Positions 24,954-33,501 of a stretch of DNA of 64,000 nucleotides are shown here, piece after piece. Position 1 is the first letter of the stretch, and each line of letters begins with the position of its first letter. Both the position numbers and the translations under genes were made by a program. The DNA is from Paraburkholderia unamae (GTDB lineage Bacteria; Pseudomonadota; Gammaproteobacteria; Burkholderiales; Burkholderiaceae): NCBI RefSeq assembly GCF_003268775.1, contig NZ_QLSU01000001.1, positions 186,001 to 250,000 on the forward strand, in the 5' to 3' direction. The notes under the pieces were generated by a model, which searched no databases, had not been told where the DNA came from, and was given only the letters and a program-made list of their open reading frames with translations.

Positions 24954-26024
24954 ATGCAAATGCGCTGTTACTGCGTTATCCATCACGGCAAACCGCTCGA
25001 ACTCGTCGAGCGCGACGTGCCCGAGCCCAAGGGGACGGAAGTGCTGCTACGCGTGAAAGCCGCGGGCCTGTGCCACTCCGACCTGCACATCTGGGAGGGC
25101 TATTACGATCTGGGCGGCGGCAAGAAGCTCTCGCTCGCCGACCGCGGCATCAAGTTGCCGCTCACGCCGAGCCATGAAATCTGCGGCGAAGTCGTGGCAC
25201 TGGGGCCCGACGCGCAGACCGCCGCCGAAGCGCTCGCGGCCGGCACGTCAGCGGTCGTGCATCCGTGGATTGGTTGCGGCGAATGCGCGGCCTGCAAGCG
25301 CGGCGAGGAAAACATCTGCGCGAAGCCGCAGTCGCTCGGCGTGCTGCGCGACGGCGGCTTCGCCGACTATGTGATCGTGCCGCACCCGCGCTATCTCGTG
25401 GATCTCGCGGGCCTCGACCCCGTGAAGGCCGCGCCGCTCGCGTGCGCGGGCGTGACGACTTATTCGGCAGTCAAGAAGTTCGGCGAGCGCATTCACGAAG
25501 GTCCGGTGGTCGTGATCGGCGCGGGCGGCCTTGGCATGATGGCGCTCGAAGTGCTCAAGGCGCTCGGCGCGCAAGGCGCGATCGTGGTGGACGTGGACCC
25601 CGCCAAGCGCGCAGCGGCGCTCGCGGCCGGCGCGCTCGCGGCCATCGACGCGCGCGCGGACGACGCCGTCCAGCAGATCATCGCGGCAACGGGCGGCGGC
25701 GCGCGCGCCGTGCTCGACCTCGTGGGCGCGACGCCCACCGTCAAGCTCGCGCTCGATGCGTGCGCGCGCGGCGGCCATGTGGTGATCGTCGGCCTGATGG
25801 GCGGCGACCTCACGGTCTCGCTGCCGATCATCCCCATGCGTCCGCTGAAGATCGAGGGGAGCTACGTGGGCACGCTGCCCGAGTTGCGCGAGCTCGTGAC
25901 CTTGATGCGCGAAGGCAGGATGCAGCCCTCGCCCGTCTCGACGCGGCCGCTCACGGAAATCAACGAGGCGTTCGAAGCGCTTGTGCAGGGCAAGGTGGTC
26001 GGACGCCAGGTGCTCGTGCCCTGA
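24954..26024 (+). CDS. zinc-dependent alcohol dehydrogenase (MDR superfamily)
   Basis: Medium-chain NAD(P)-dependent dehydrogenase of 356 residues. Catalytic zinc ligands: Cys40 (GLCHSDLHIWEG) and His74-Glu75 (PSHEICGEV). The structural zinc lobe has Cys108, 111, 114 and 122 (GCGECAACKRGEENIC). The Rossmann motif is VVVIGAGGLGMMALEV. ATG 24954 is preceded by GGAGA. Substrate is probably an alcohol or aldehyde, but is not identifiable. Divergent from marR, which may regulate it. Confidence 0.88.
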   Translation: MQMRCYCVIHHGKPLELVERDVPEPKGTEVLLRVKAAGLCHSDLHIWEGYYDLGGGKKLSLADRGIKLPLTPSHEICGEVVALGPDAQTAAEALAAGTSAVVHPWIGCGECAACKRGEENICAKPQSLGVLRDGGFADYVIVPHPRYLVDLAGLDPVKAAPLACAGVTTYSAVKKFGERIHEGPVVVIGAGGLGMMALEVLKALGAQGAIVVDVDPAKRAAALAAGALAAIDARADDAVQQIIAATGGGARAVLDLVGATPTVKLALDACARGGHVVIVGLMGGDLTVSLPIIPMRPLKIEGSYVGTLPELRELVTLMREGRMQPSPVSTRPLTEINEAFEALVQGKVVGRQVLVP

Positions 26025-26042
26025 GAGCGGCCGGGGTCCGTT

Positions 26043-26064
26043 GCGTGCGGTTCGGGCCGCACGC
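26043..26064. terminator. hairpin between convergent genes
   Basis: GCGTGCGG at 26043-26050 pairs with CCGCACGC at 26057-26064 around TTCGGG. There is no clear T-run on either side, so this is only a possible bidirectional terminator for the dehydrogenase and the convergent TPR gene. Confidence 0.35.
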
Positions 26065-26092
26065 GCGAACTTGATCAGGAACGCAAACTGTT

Positions 26093-28087
26093 TTATTGCC
26101 TGAGCTTGCGTGCCATGCTCAGGCCTCGCGCCTTATCGCCCTTCCCCGCCACGCACGCCTGCAATGCGCGCGTCACGCGCGCGATCACCTCATTCCAGTC
26201 GCCGGGACGGACTTGCCGAAACAGACGCGCGTGCGGATACCAGGGCGTATCGTCCCGCTCGTCCAGCCAACGCCAGCAACCGTCGAAGCGCGACAGAATC
26301 CAGACCGGCTTGCCGAGCGCGCCCGCCAGATGCGCAACCGACGTATCGACCGTAATAACGAGGTCGAGACGATCGACGATAGCGGCCGTATCCGCAAAGT
26401 CCTGGACGTCGTCCATCACATCGTGCAGCCGCCACTGCGGCGCGAGCTTCTCGATCTGGCCGCGTGTCGTTTCGCCTTTTTGCAGGCTCACGAACGTGAC
26501 GCCTTCGGTCTGGAGCAAGGGCAGCAAGGCCGTCGCGTCGAGCGAGCGGCGGCGATCCACGGTGGTCGCGCGCGTGCCGGTTTGCCAGAGCCGCGGATCC
26601 CCGGCCCACACGAGGCCAACCTTGAACGCGCCCGCGGGCACACGCGCATGCCAGGCATCGGCGCACGGCGCGGGCACCCGCACATACGGCACCGCTGCGG
26701 GAATGGTGCGCAATGTCGTGCCGAAGCGCCCAGGCAGGCTCATCATGAAGCACCAGTAATCGTGCTTGCGCATCGTGTGGTCCCCGGCGAGGGGAACGCA
26801 GGCGTCCACACCCTCCACCGTTTCCAGCAGCCGCTTCAGCGCGGGCGGGCACGCCACGCTCAGGTGAGCCACGCCGCGCTCCCTGAGCATGGGCAGGTAA
26901 CGCGCAAACTGGAGGCTGTCGCCGTGCCCTTGCTCATGCAGGACGAGGAGCGACTTGCCGTCGAGCGGCTCGCCCTCCCATTGCGGAAATGGCAGATCCG
27001 GCACGACGGTATTGCGGCTTTTGAGGCCCGGGTCGTAGCGCGCCTCCCACAGCGGCCAGCCCTCCTCAAAGCGGCCCATGGCCAGCAGGCAGAGCGCGAG
27101 ATTCATGCTGATCTGCGCCGATCCGGGCGCCCACTCCAGCGCGCGGCGATAGCACGATTGCGCCTCATGCATGCGCCTGAGTTCATAGAGCACGAAGCCA
27201 AGATCATTGAGCGTCGCGTGATTCTCGTGAAGCACGACCGCGCGCCGGTAGAACGCCTCGGCCTCTTCATGCCGGCCGGTTTCGACGAGGATAAAACCGA
27301 GCGAGGAGCAGAGATCGGCGTCATCCGGATGGATCGCCAGGGCGCGCCGGTACGCATCCTCGGATTGCGCCAGATCGCCCGATTCGAAGCAGGCCGCGCC
27401 AAGACCGCGATGCGCGTTCGCATCGCCGGGGCGCAACACCAGCGTCTGCTGGAAGGCGGCTTGCGCCTCGACCCATCGTCCGAGGCCAAAGAGCGCGCAA
27501 CCCAGCGTGTGCTGGATGTCGGCGCTCGCGGGATCGATGTGGCTGGCCCGCCGGGCGCACGTTTCGGCCTGCGCGTGCCGATCGAGCTTGTTGAGAAGGC
27601 AGGCAAGATCGTTGAGGATCACGGCATCGTCGTCACGCAGGGCCAGCGCGCGGCGATAGCAGGCTTCGGCCTCGTCATATCGCTCGCGCATGTGCAGGAG
27701 CCACCCCAGGTTGCGGTGTCCGTCTGCACTTTGCGGATCGATGGCAATCGCCCGGTTGAACGAGGCTTGCGCCTCGCACAAGTCGCCCAGTTCGTACTGC
27801 ACGTTGCCGAGGTTGTTGTGCGCCTGCGCGTCTTGCGGGTCCGCTTCGACCGCTCGCCGCCAATACGCCGCCGCCTCGGGCTTGCGGTTCAGGGTGACGA
27901 GACAAATCGCGGCGAGATTCAACGCCTGCACGTTGGACGGCTGCGCGAGGATCAGGCTATCCAGCTGCGCCAGTGCCTGCGCGCTGCGTCCGCCGGAGAA
28001 GAGTGCAAACGCGGCTTCGTAGGGGTCCGCCGCATCCGGCGCGGGGTCGTGTGCGGATCGTGTCGTGTCTTCGGTCGATGCATTCAA
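26093..28087 (-). CDS. TPR protein with C-terminal glycosyltransferase-like domain (paralogue 1)
   Basis: Protein of 664 residues. About nine TPR units occupy the first 340 residues (for example AQAHNNLGNVQYELGDLCEA). The C-terminal part resembles the GT9/GT41-like fold, with GLVWAGDP, FVSLQKGE and VDTSVAHLAGALGKPVW, then WRWLDERDDTPWYP. Start taken as TTG 28087, with GAGGAG seven bases upstream; the frame is open to a GTG at 28168 that lacks a ribosome-binding site. Proteins of this plan are often found with flagellin or surface glycan genes and may be protein O-glycosyltransferases; activity is unproven. A second member with the same plan lies at 29822-32059. Confidence 0.82.
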   Translation of the reverse strand: MNASTEDTTRSAHDPAPDAADPYEAAFALFSGGRSAQALAQLDSLILAQPSNVQALNLAAICLVTLNRKPEAAAYWRRAVEADPQDAQAHNNLGNVQYELGDLCEAQASFNRAIAIDPQSADGHRNLGWLLHMRERYDEAEACYRRALALRDDDAVILNDLACLLNKLDRHAQAETCARRASHIDPASADIQHTLGCALFGLGRWVEAQAAFQQTLVLRPGDANAHRGLGAACFESGDLAQSEDAYRRALAIHPDDADLCSSLGFILVETGRHEEAEAFYRRAVVLHENHATLNDLGFVLYELRRMHEAQSCYRRALEWAPGSAQISMNLALCLLAMGRFEEGWPLWEARYDPGLKSRNTVVPDLPFPQWEGEPLDGKSLLVLHEQGHGDSLQFARYLPMLRERGVAHLSVACPPALKRLLETVEGVDACVPLAGDHTMRKHDYWCFMMSLPGRFGTTLRTIPAAVPYVRVPAPCADAWHARVPAGAFKVGLVWAGDPRLWQTGTRATTVDRRRSLDATALLPLLQTEGVTFVSLQKGETTRGQIEKLAPQWRLHDVMDDVQDFADTAAIVDRLDLVITVDTSVAHLAGALGKPVWILSRFDGCWRWLDERDDTPWYPHARLFRQVRPGDWNEVIARVTRALQACVAGKGDKARGLSMARKLRQ

Positions 28088-28248
28088 GGTGGCGCTCCTC
28101 GCGCCGCAGTCGGCAAGATACCTGCCCCTGCGGCCAAACCGGGAGTTTCGGCGCACCGGCCGGATCACGCCGGATTGGCGACACCTTCAATGATTTGCAT
28201 CAAGCTTCACATCGTGGAGATTCGCATTCGACGTCGCCCCGTGCAACG

Positions 28249-29625
28249 TCACGCGCCCGACTCGACCGCTTCCTCGCGCACGTGACGCGACTCCGGCCGC
28301 TTCAAGCCGAGATGCTCGCGCAGGGTGCGCCCCTCGTACTCGCTGCGAAAGAGCCCGCGACGCCGCAGCTCGGGCAACACCAGTTCGACGAAGTCGGTCA
28401 GCGAATCGGGCAGCAGCGCGGGCATGACGTTGTAGCCGTCCGCGCCGTAATTCACGAAGCGCTCCTCCAGCGCGTCGGCAATCTGCTCCGGAGTCCCAAC
28501 CAGTTGCCAGTGCCCGCGCGCGCCCGCCACGCGCAGAAACAGCTCGCGGATCGTGAGGTTTTCGCGGCGCGCGAGCGTCAGCGTGAGCGCCTGTCGGCTC
28601 TTGCTCGCATTGGTTTCCGGCAGCTCGGGAATCGGCCCGTCGAGCGGGTAGCCGGAAAGATCGAAGCCGCCCGTCAAGCCGGAGACCATCGCGAGCCCCA
28701 CCGCCGGATCGATCAACGCCTGCAACGCCTCGAACTTCTCGCGCGCTTCGGCCTCGGTGCGCCCGACGACCGGCATCACGCCCGGCATGATCTTCAGGTC
28801 GCCCGGATCGCGCCCGTACTGCGCCATGCGGCCTTTCACGTCGGCGTAGAACGCCACGGCGTCCGCCAGCGTCTGCTGCGCCGTGAAGATCACCTCGGCC
28901 GTGCGCGCGGCGAGCGCCTTGCCCGCCTCGGACGAGCCCGCCTGCACGACCACGGGCCGCCCCTGCGGCGCGCGCGCCACATTCAGCGGCCCGCGCACCT
29001 TGAAGAACTCGCCGCGATGCCCGAGCACGTGGCGCTTCGCCGGATCGAAAAAGCGGCCGGCGGCCTTGTCGTGCAGGAAAGCGTCCTCGTCCCAGCTATC
29101 CCACAGTCCTTCCACGACTTCGGCGAACTCGGCCGCGCGCTCGTAGCGCGTCGCATGCGCGAGATGCTCGTCGAAACCGAAATTGCGCGCCTCGTGCTCG
29201 TTCGACGACGTGACGAGATTCCAGCCCGCGCGCCCGCCGCTGATGTGATCGAGCGAAGCGAACTTGCGCGCGATGTGATACGGCTCGTTGAAGGTCGTGG
29301 ACGCCGTGCCAACGAGCCCGATGTGCTGCGTCACGGCCGCGAGCGCCGAGAGCAGCGTGATCGGCTCGAACTGCGCGACATAGCTGTGCGCGGTGCGGCT
29401 CAGGAAGTCGGCGTTGTCGCCGCGCGTGCCAGAGCCGTCCGCGAGAAAAACCAGATCGAATTTCGCGGCCTCTGCGGTGCGCGCCAGTTCGGCGTAGTGA
29501 CGGAAATCGCTGCCCGCGTTGGCGTTCGCATGCGGGTGCCGCCATGCGGCGATATGGTGACCGGTGGGATAGAGAAAAGCGCCGAGGCGCAGTTGACCGC
29601 GCCGTGCTCCAGCAGGTTGGCTCAT
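28249..29625 (-). CDS. FMN-dependent LLM-class monooxygenase (NtaA/SnaA/DszA type)
   Basis: Flavin monooxygenase of 458 residues. It starts LRLGAFLYPTGHHIAAWRHP and has GGRAGWNLVTSSNEHEARNF, a typical stretch of the NtaA/SnaA/DszA group, and PVVVQAGSSEAGKALAARTA. Such enzymes use reduced FMN from a partner reductase to attack nitrilotriacetate, sulfur heterocycles, alkanesulfonates and similar compounds. No partner flavin reductase is adjacent. ATG 29625 is chosen because the family begins here, although the frame is open far upstream. It lies between two TPR-glycosyltransferase genes with no evident functional link. Confidence 0.85.
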   Translation of the reverse strand: MSQPAGARRGQLRLGAFLYPTGHHIAAWRHPHANANAGSDFRHYAELARTAEAAKFDLVFLADGSGTRGDNADFLSRTAHSYVAQFEPITLLSALAAVTQHIGLVGTASTTFNEPYHIARKFASLDHISGGRAGWNLVTSSNEHEARNFGFDEHLAHATRYERAAEFAEVVEGLWDSWDEDAFLHDKAAGRFFDPAKRHVLGHRGEFFKVRGPLNVARAPQGRPVVVQAGSSEAGKALAARTAEVIFTAQQTLADAVAFYADVKGRMAQYGRDPGDLKIMPGVMPVVGRTEAEAREKFEALQALIDPAVGLAMVSGLTGGFDLSGYPLDGPIPELPETNASKSRQALTLTLARRENLTIRELFLRVAGARGHWQLVGTPEQIADALEERFVNYGADGYNVMPALLPDSLTDFVELVLPELRRRGLFRSEYEGRTLREHLGLKRPESRHVREEAVESGA

Positions 29626-29821
29626 GGTGAAAAACGCTGCGCGTGAGGGAAAGGATCGCCCCATTCTCGTGCGTGCGCCTGCACCCCGCCACGAAGAAAT
29701 CGGCACATCGATATGCCCGCGCGCGCAAAACGGCTTGCGGGCTTCGCTGCAAGGCAATCGCAAGCCTCGGCCGGCCGGGCGCTTCAGTGAAGGCGCTTCA
29801 TCCGTCGAATAAGCGCGACGT

Positions 29822-32059
29822 ATGCGCTCAGTTCCGCCCGCTGCCCGAGCGGGAGCTGTCGTAAGCTCACCGTGCCCCATTGTTCCTGCCTGCGACGCAC
29901 GCGTGGCGCCCACTACGACTTTGACCGTGACCACTACGACGCCCCTCGCGCCCGCCCTCGACGACCTCCTGCGCGAAGCCAATGCGCTGTGCGACGCACA
30001 CCGCTTCGCCGACGCGCTCGCGCTGCTCGCCCCTGTGACCGGCGAGCACGCGGGCGACGACGACGCGGCGCTCGCCCCGGCGCTCAGTCTCGCCGCGCTC
30101 GGCGCGATGGGCACGGGCGACGCGGCGCGCGCCCAGGCGCTCTGGGAGCGCTGCCTTGCGGCGCAGCCGGACTTCGCGCCGGCGTATAGCGGCTTTGCCG
30201 CGCTGCTCGCGACGCTCGGCAGCCTCACGAAAGCCCAGGCGCTCTACGAGCGCCTCCTGAGCCTGACGCCCGACGACATCGACGCACGCAGCAACCTCGG
30301 CGTCGTGCTCCAGCGCCAGGGCCAGCACGCGCAGGCGGAAGCCACGTTTCGCGCCGTGCTCGCGCAACGCCCCGATCACGCCGATGCCCACTACAACCTC
30401 GGTCTCCTGCTCCAGACGCAAGCCCGCCACGAGGAGGCCGAAAGCGCGTTGCGCGCCGCCATCGCCGCGCACGCGCGCCACGCCCACGCGTACAACGCAC
30501 TGGGCACGCTGCTGCGCGATCAGGGCCGCGCCGAAGAGGCCGCCGAGGCGTATCGCCAGGCACTCCTGATCCAGCCGCAGTATCCGGAGGCGCTCAACAA
30601 TCTCGCCATGCTGCTCAAGTCGGCCGGACGGCTGGCCGAAGCGGAACTCGCGGCGCGCCTCGCGCTGGAGATGCGGCCCAATTTCGTCGATGCCCTCAAC
30701 AACCTCGGTTGCGTGCTCACCGGTCTCAAGCGCCTGCCCGAAGCGGAGGCCGCGTTCCGCCAGACGCTCGCGCTCGCGCCGAACCACACCGAGGCGCTGT
30801 ACAACCTCGGCGTCGTGCTCCACGCGCTCGAGCGGCTGCCCGAAGCGGAAGCCGCCTACCGCGAGACGCTGCGCCGCTTGCCGGGCCGCACCGAAGCGCA
30901 CAACAACCTCGCTTGCGTGCTGCTGGCGCTCGGGCGCCGCGGCGAAGCGCTCGACGTGCTTCACGAAGCCGTGGCCGCGCGGCCCGATTTCGCCGAGGCG
31001 CACTTCAATATCGCGAGCCTGCACAAGGAATATGGCAGGCTCGACGAAGCGGAAGCCGGCTACCGCCGCGCGCTCGCCGCGAACCCCGAATACGGCGACG
31101 CAAAATTCCGCCTCGCCACCCTGCTCATCAGCATGGGGCGTTTCGAGGAAGGCTTTGCGCGCTACGAGTGCCGCTACACGATGCCGGGCTTCGTGCACAA
31201 CGCTTCACAACGTCTGCTGAAGTGCCACGCCTGGCAGGGTGAGCCGCTCGCCGGCAAATCGCTGCTGCTGTGGCAGGAAGACGGCCTCGGCGACATGCTC
31301 CAGTTCGGCCGCTACGCGCGCGTGCTCAAGGCGCAGGGCGCGGCGCACGTGGCGTTTGCCTGCCAGCCGCCGCTGCATCGGCTCCTTGGCGGCGTCGAAG
31401 GCGTCGACGCCGTGCTCGACCACAATGCGGCCGCAGCCGCTTCCGGCGAGTTCGACTGCTGGGTGAGCCCCATCAGCGTGCCGCATCGCCTCGGCACGAC
31501 GCTCGACACGATCCCCGCGCCGCTCGCCATCGAACCCGAACCCGCGCTCGTCGAGCACTGGGGCGCGCGCCTCGCCACGCTCGCGCCGGGCCCGCGCATC
31601 GGGCTCGTCTGGAAGGGCAACCCGAAGCACTCCAACGACGCGCACCGCTCGCTACCTTCGCTCGCCGCGCTCGCCCCGCTCTGGAACGTGCCGGGGCTGC
31701 GGTTCGTGAGCCTGCAAAAAGGTCAGGGCGAAGACGAGGCGATCAACGCGCCGGCGTGGCTGCCGATGCTGCACCTGGGTTCGGACGTGCGCGATTTCGT
31801 CGATACGGCGGCCATCGTCGCGCAGCTCGATCTGGTGATTTGCGTGGACACGTCCACCGCGCATCTGGCGGCCTCGCTCGGCAAGCCGTGCTGGGTGTTG
31901 CTGCCGCAGTACGACCCGGACTGGCGCTGGATGCACGAGCGCGAGGATTCGCCGTGGTATCCGGGCACGATGCGCCTGTTCCGCCAGCGCATGGACGAGC
32001 CATGGCCGGCGGTCGTGGAACGCGCGCGCGTGGCCTGCCAGGCATGGTTCGGGATGTGA
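29822..32059 (+). CDS. TPR protein with C-terminal glycosyltransferase-like domain (paralogue 2)
   Basis: Protein of up to 745 residues. About ten TPR units fill residues 45-460 (DHADAHYNLGLLLQTQARHE, PEALNNLAMLLKSAGRLAEA). A GT9/GT41-like C-terminal domain has LLLWQEDGLGDMLQFGRYA, GLVWKGNP, FVSLQKGQ and VDTSTAHLAASLGKPCWVLL. Same plan and many shared motifs with the gene at 26093-28087. Neither ATG 29822 nor GTG 29903 has a good ribosome-binding site, so the N-terminus is uncertain. Likely modifies a protein or glycan; substrate unknown. Confidence 0.8.
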   Translation: MRSVPPAARAGAVVSSPCPIVPACDARVAPTTTLTVTTTTPLAPALDDLLREANALCDAHRFADALALLAPVTGEHAGDDDAALAPALSLAALGAMGTGDAARAQALWERCLAAQPDFAPAYSGFAALLATLGSLTKAQALYERLLSLTPDDIDARSNLGVVLQRQGQHAQAEATFRAVLAQRPDHADAHYNLGLLLQTQARHEEAESALRAAIAAHARHAHAYNALGTLLRDQGRAEEAAEAYRQALLIQPQYPEALNNLAMLLKSAGRLAEAELAARLALEMRPNFVDALNNLGCVLTGLKRLPEAEAAFRQTLALAPNHTEALYNLGVVLHALERLPEAEAAYRETLRRLPGRTEAHNNLACVLLALGRRGEALDVLHEAVAARPDFAEAHFNIASLHKEYGRLDEAEAGYRRALAANPEYGDAKFRLATLLISMGRFEEGFARYECRYTMPGFVHNASQRLLKCHAWQGEPLAGKSLLLWQEDGLGDMLQFGRYARVLKAQGAAHVAFACQPPLHRLLGGVEGVDAVLDHNAAAAASGEFDCWVSPISVPHRLGTTLDTIPAPLAIEPEPALVEHWGARLATLAPGPRIGLVWKGNPKHSNDAHRSLPSLAALAPLWNVPGLRFVSLQKGQGEDEAINAPAWLPMLHLGSDVRDFVDTAAIVAQLDLVICVDTSTAHLAASLGKPCWVLLPQYDPDWRWMHEREDSPWYPGTMRLFRQRMDEPWPAVVERARVACQAWFGM

Positions 32060-32090
32060 TGGCGGGCGCGTGCCAACGCGCCGCCGCGCC

Positions 32091-32309
32091 TCAGTCCCAC
32101 ATGTTGCGAAACGCCACGGCGACGATCACCGGCACGCACATCACGAGCGGAATGGCGAAGTACGGCACCTCGAGGTCGACGACCGCTTTGTAGATCACCC
32201 AGCCAACGCCAAGCGCGAGCGTGAGCACGCCCACGAGCGCCGTGAGAGTGTTCAGCAGCCATTTGGGCGGCTGTTTGCGCGCGGGTTCCTTCGTGGGCGA
32301 TGGTTTCAT
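32091..32309 (-). CDS. small two-helix membrane protein
   Basis: Protein of 72 residues with a basic N-terminus (MKPSPTKEPARKQPPKWLL) and two hydrophobic helices (about 20-43, LTALVGVLTLALGVGWVIYK, and 50-66, VPYFAIPLVMCVPVIVAVAF). I do not recognise the family. The frame is open well upstream, but the family-like membrane region and an ATG at 32309 make this the sensible unit. No clear ribosome-binding site. It converges on the TPR-glycosyltransferase gene. Confidence 0.6.
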   Translation of the reverse strand: MKPSPTKEPARKQPPKWLLNTLTALVGVLTLALGVGWVIYKAVVDLEVPYFAIPLVMCVPVIVAVAFRNMWD

Positions 32310-32480
32310 GGTGGTGGCGATAGCGAAAACGTCTCGATGCGGACTTCGGATGTTTCGTATTTTACTCCGCGCGTCGCACCCGGCGCGGCGGCAACATGAC
32401 TTCCGAGGTAATCGATTCGCGGCCCGGCGCGGCCTACTCTCATGAGCATCAACCACCGCTGCACGCTCACGAGGACTGCC

Positions 32481-32834
32481 ATGACCGCCTATGCCATCGC
32501 CCATCTGCGCGACGTCGAACCCTGCCCCGCCATCGTCGAGTATCTGGAGAAGATCGACGGCACGCTCGCCCCTTACGGCGGCCGCTTCATCATTCACGGC
32601 GGCCGTGTCGAACGACTCGAAGGCCGGTTTTCGGGCGACCTCATCATGATCGAATTCGCGAGCCGCGAACGGGCGCGCGAGTGGTATCGATCGAGCGCGT
32701 ACCAGGCCATCCTGCCGCTGCGCGCGGCGCACTCGCGCGGCGAAGTGTTCCTGATCGATCAGGTCGACATGCCCCACCGCGCCACCGACGTGCTGCGCCG
32801 AGCGCACGACAACGACGAGCCCTCCGCTGTCTGA
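32481..32834 (+). CDS. DUF1330 family protein
   Basis: Small cytoplasmic protein of 117 residues with a dimeric alpha-beta barrel (ferredoxin-like) fold. Typical DUF1330 features: MTAYAIAHLRDVEPCPAIVE, YGGRFIIHGGRVERLEG, and MIEFASRERAREWYRSSAYQ. Start at ATG 32481 has GAGGA upstream, whereas the ATG at 32442 does not. The family has no settled function. Confidence 0.82.
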   Translation: MTAYAIAHLRDVEPCPAIVEYLEKIDGTLAPYGGRFIIHGGRVERLEGRFSGDLIMIEFASRERAREWYRSSAYQAILPLRAAHSRGEVFLIDQVDMPHRATDVLRRAHDNDEPSAV

Positions 32835-33003
32835 GCGAAAAGCGAAAGCATTTCGTTAGAAAGCAATCGGCAGTGCAAGACTTCCACCAGGCACGTTTGC
32901 AAAGCAATTTTCCTCGCTCGCAAACGTTTTCGCGCATTTCACAATTCTTTCTTCATCAGCGACGAAACTGTGCGCGACTCATCCCCACAGAACGGATGCG
33001 CAC

Positions 33004-33423
33004 ATGAGATTACGCCTGCTTGCCCGCGCGTCGACGCCCCTGTCGACCGCGACAGTCGTTGCGCTCGCAACAATCATGCTCACGGCATGTGGTCCCGGCG
33101 CCGGTGCGCCGGCGGCTTCGGACTCGTCTGCCGCGCCGCAAAGCCAGAGCGCCGCCGCGCCCTCGCCGTTCGCGCGTAGCGCGGCGGCGACGCCTTTGCC
33201 GGACGCGAGTTCTCCCGCCAGCGCCGCGGCAACGCCCGCCTGGGGCGCGAATGCGTCGAATGCGGCGAACGCCGCGAGCGACCCCGTGCAAAGCGCGCAA
33301 GCGAGCCTCGCCGCCGACAGCGATCAGGTCACGCCGGTCATGAGCTACGCGCCCGGAGACGGCGCGCAGACCGAGGCCAGCAACGGCAACGACGCCAGCA
33401 GCCCCGTCACGTCCAGCCATTGA
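33004..33423 (+). CDS. small Ala/Ser/Pro-rich lipoprotein
   Basis: Protein of 139 residues with a lipoprotein signal peptide: basic start MRLRLLARAS, hydrophobic core, and lipobox LTAC with Cys near residue 29. The rest is low-complexity Ala/Ser/Pro sequence without a recognised domain, probably unstructured and tethered to a membrane. It ends 78 bases before the phospholipase C gene on the same strand and may be cotranscribed. Function unknown. Confidence 0.65.
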   Translation: MRLRLLARASTPLSTATVVALATIMLTACGPGAGAPAASDSSAAPQSQSAAAPSPFARSAAATPLPDASSPASAAATPAWGANASNAANAASDPVQSAQASLAADSDQVTPVMSYAPGDGAQTEASNGNDASSPVTSSH

Positions 33424-33501
33424 AACACCGCACCTGTGTGCACTTGCGCCGGTACCTCGCCCGGCATGACACTCCAACCTCAAGCAGAAGGGTGAACAAC
33501 A

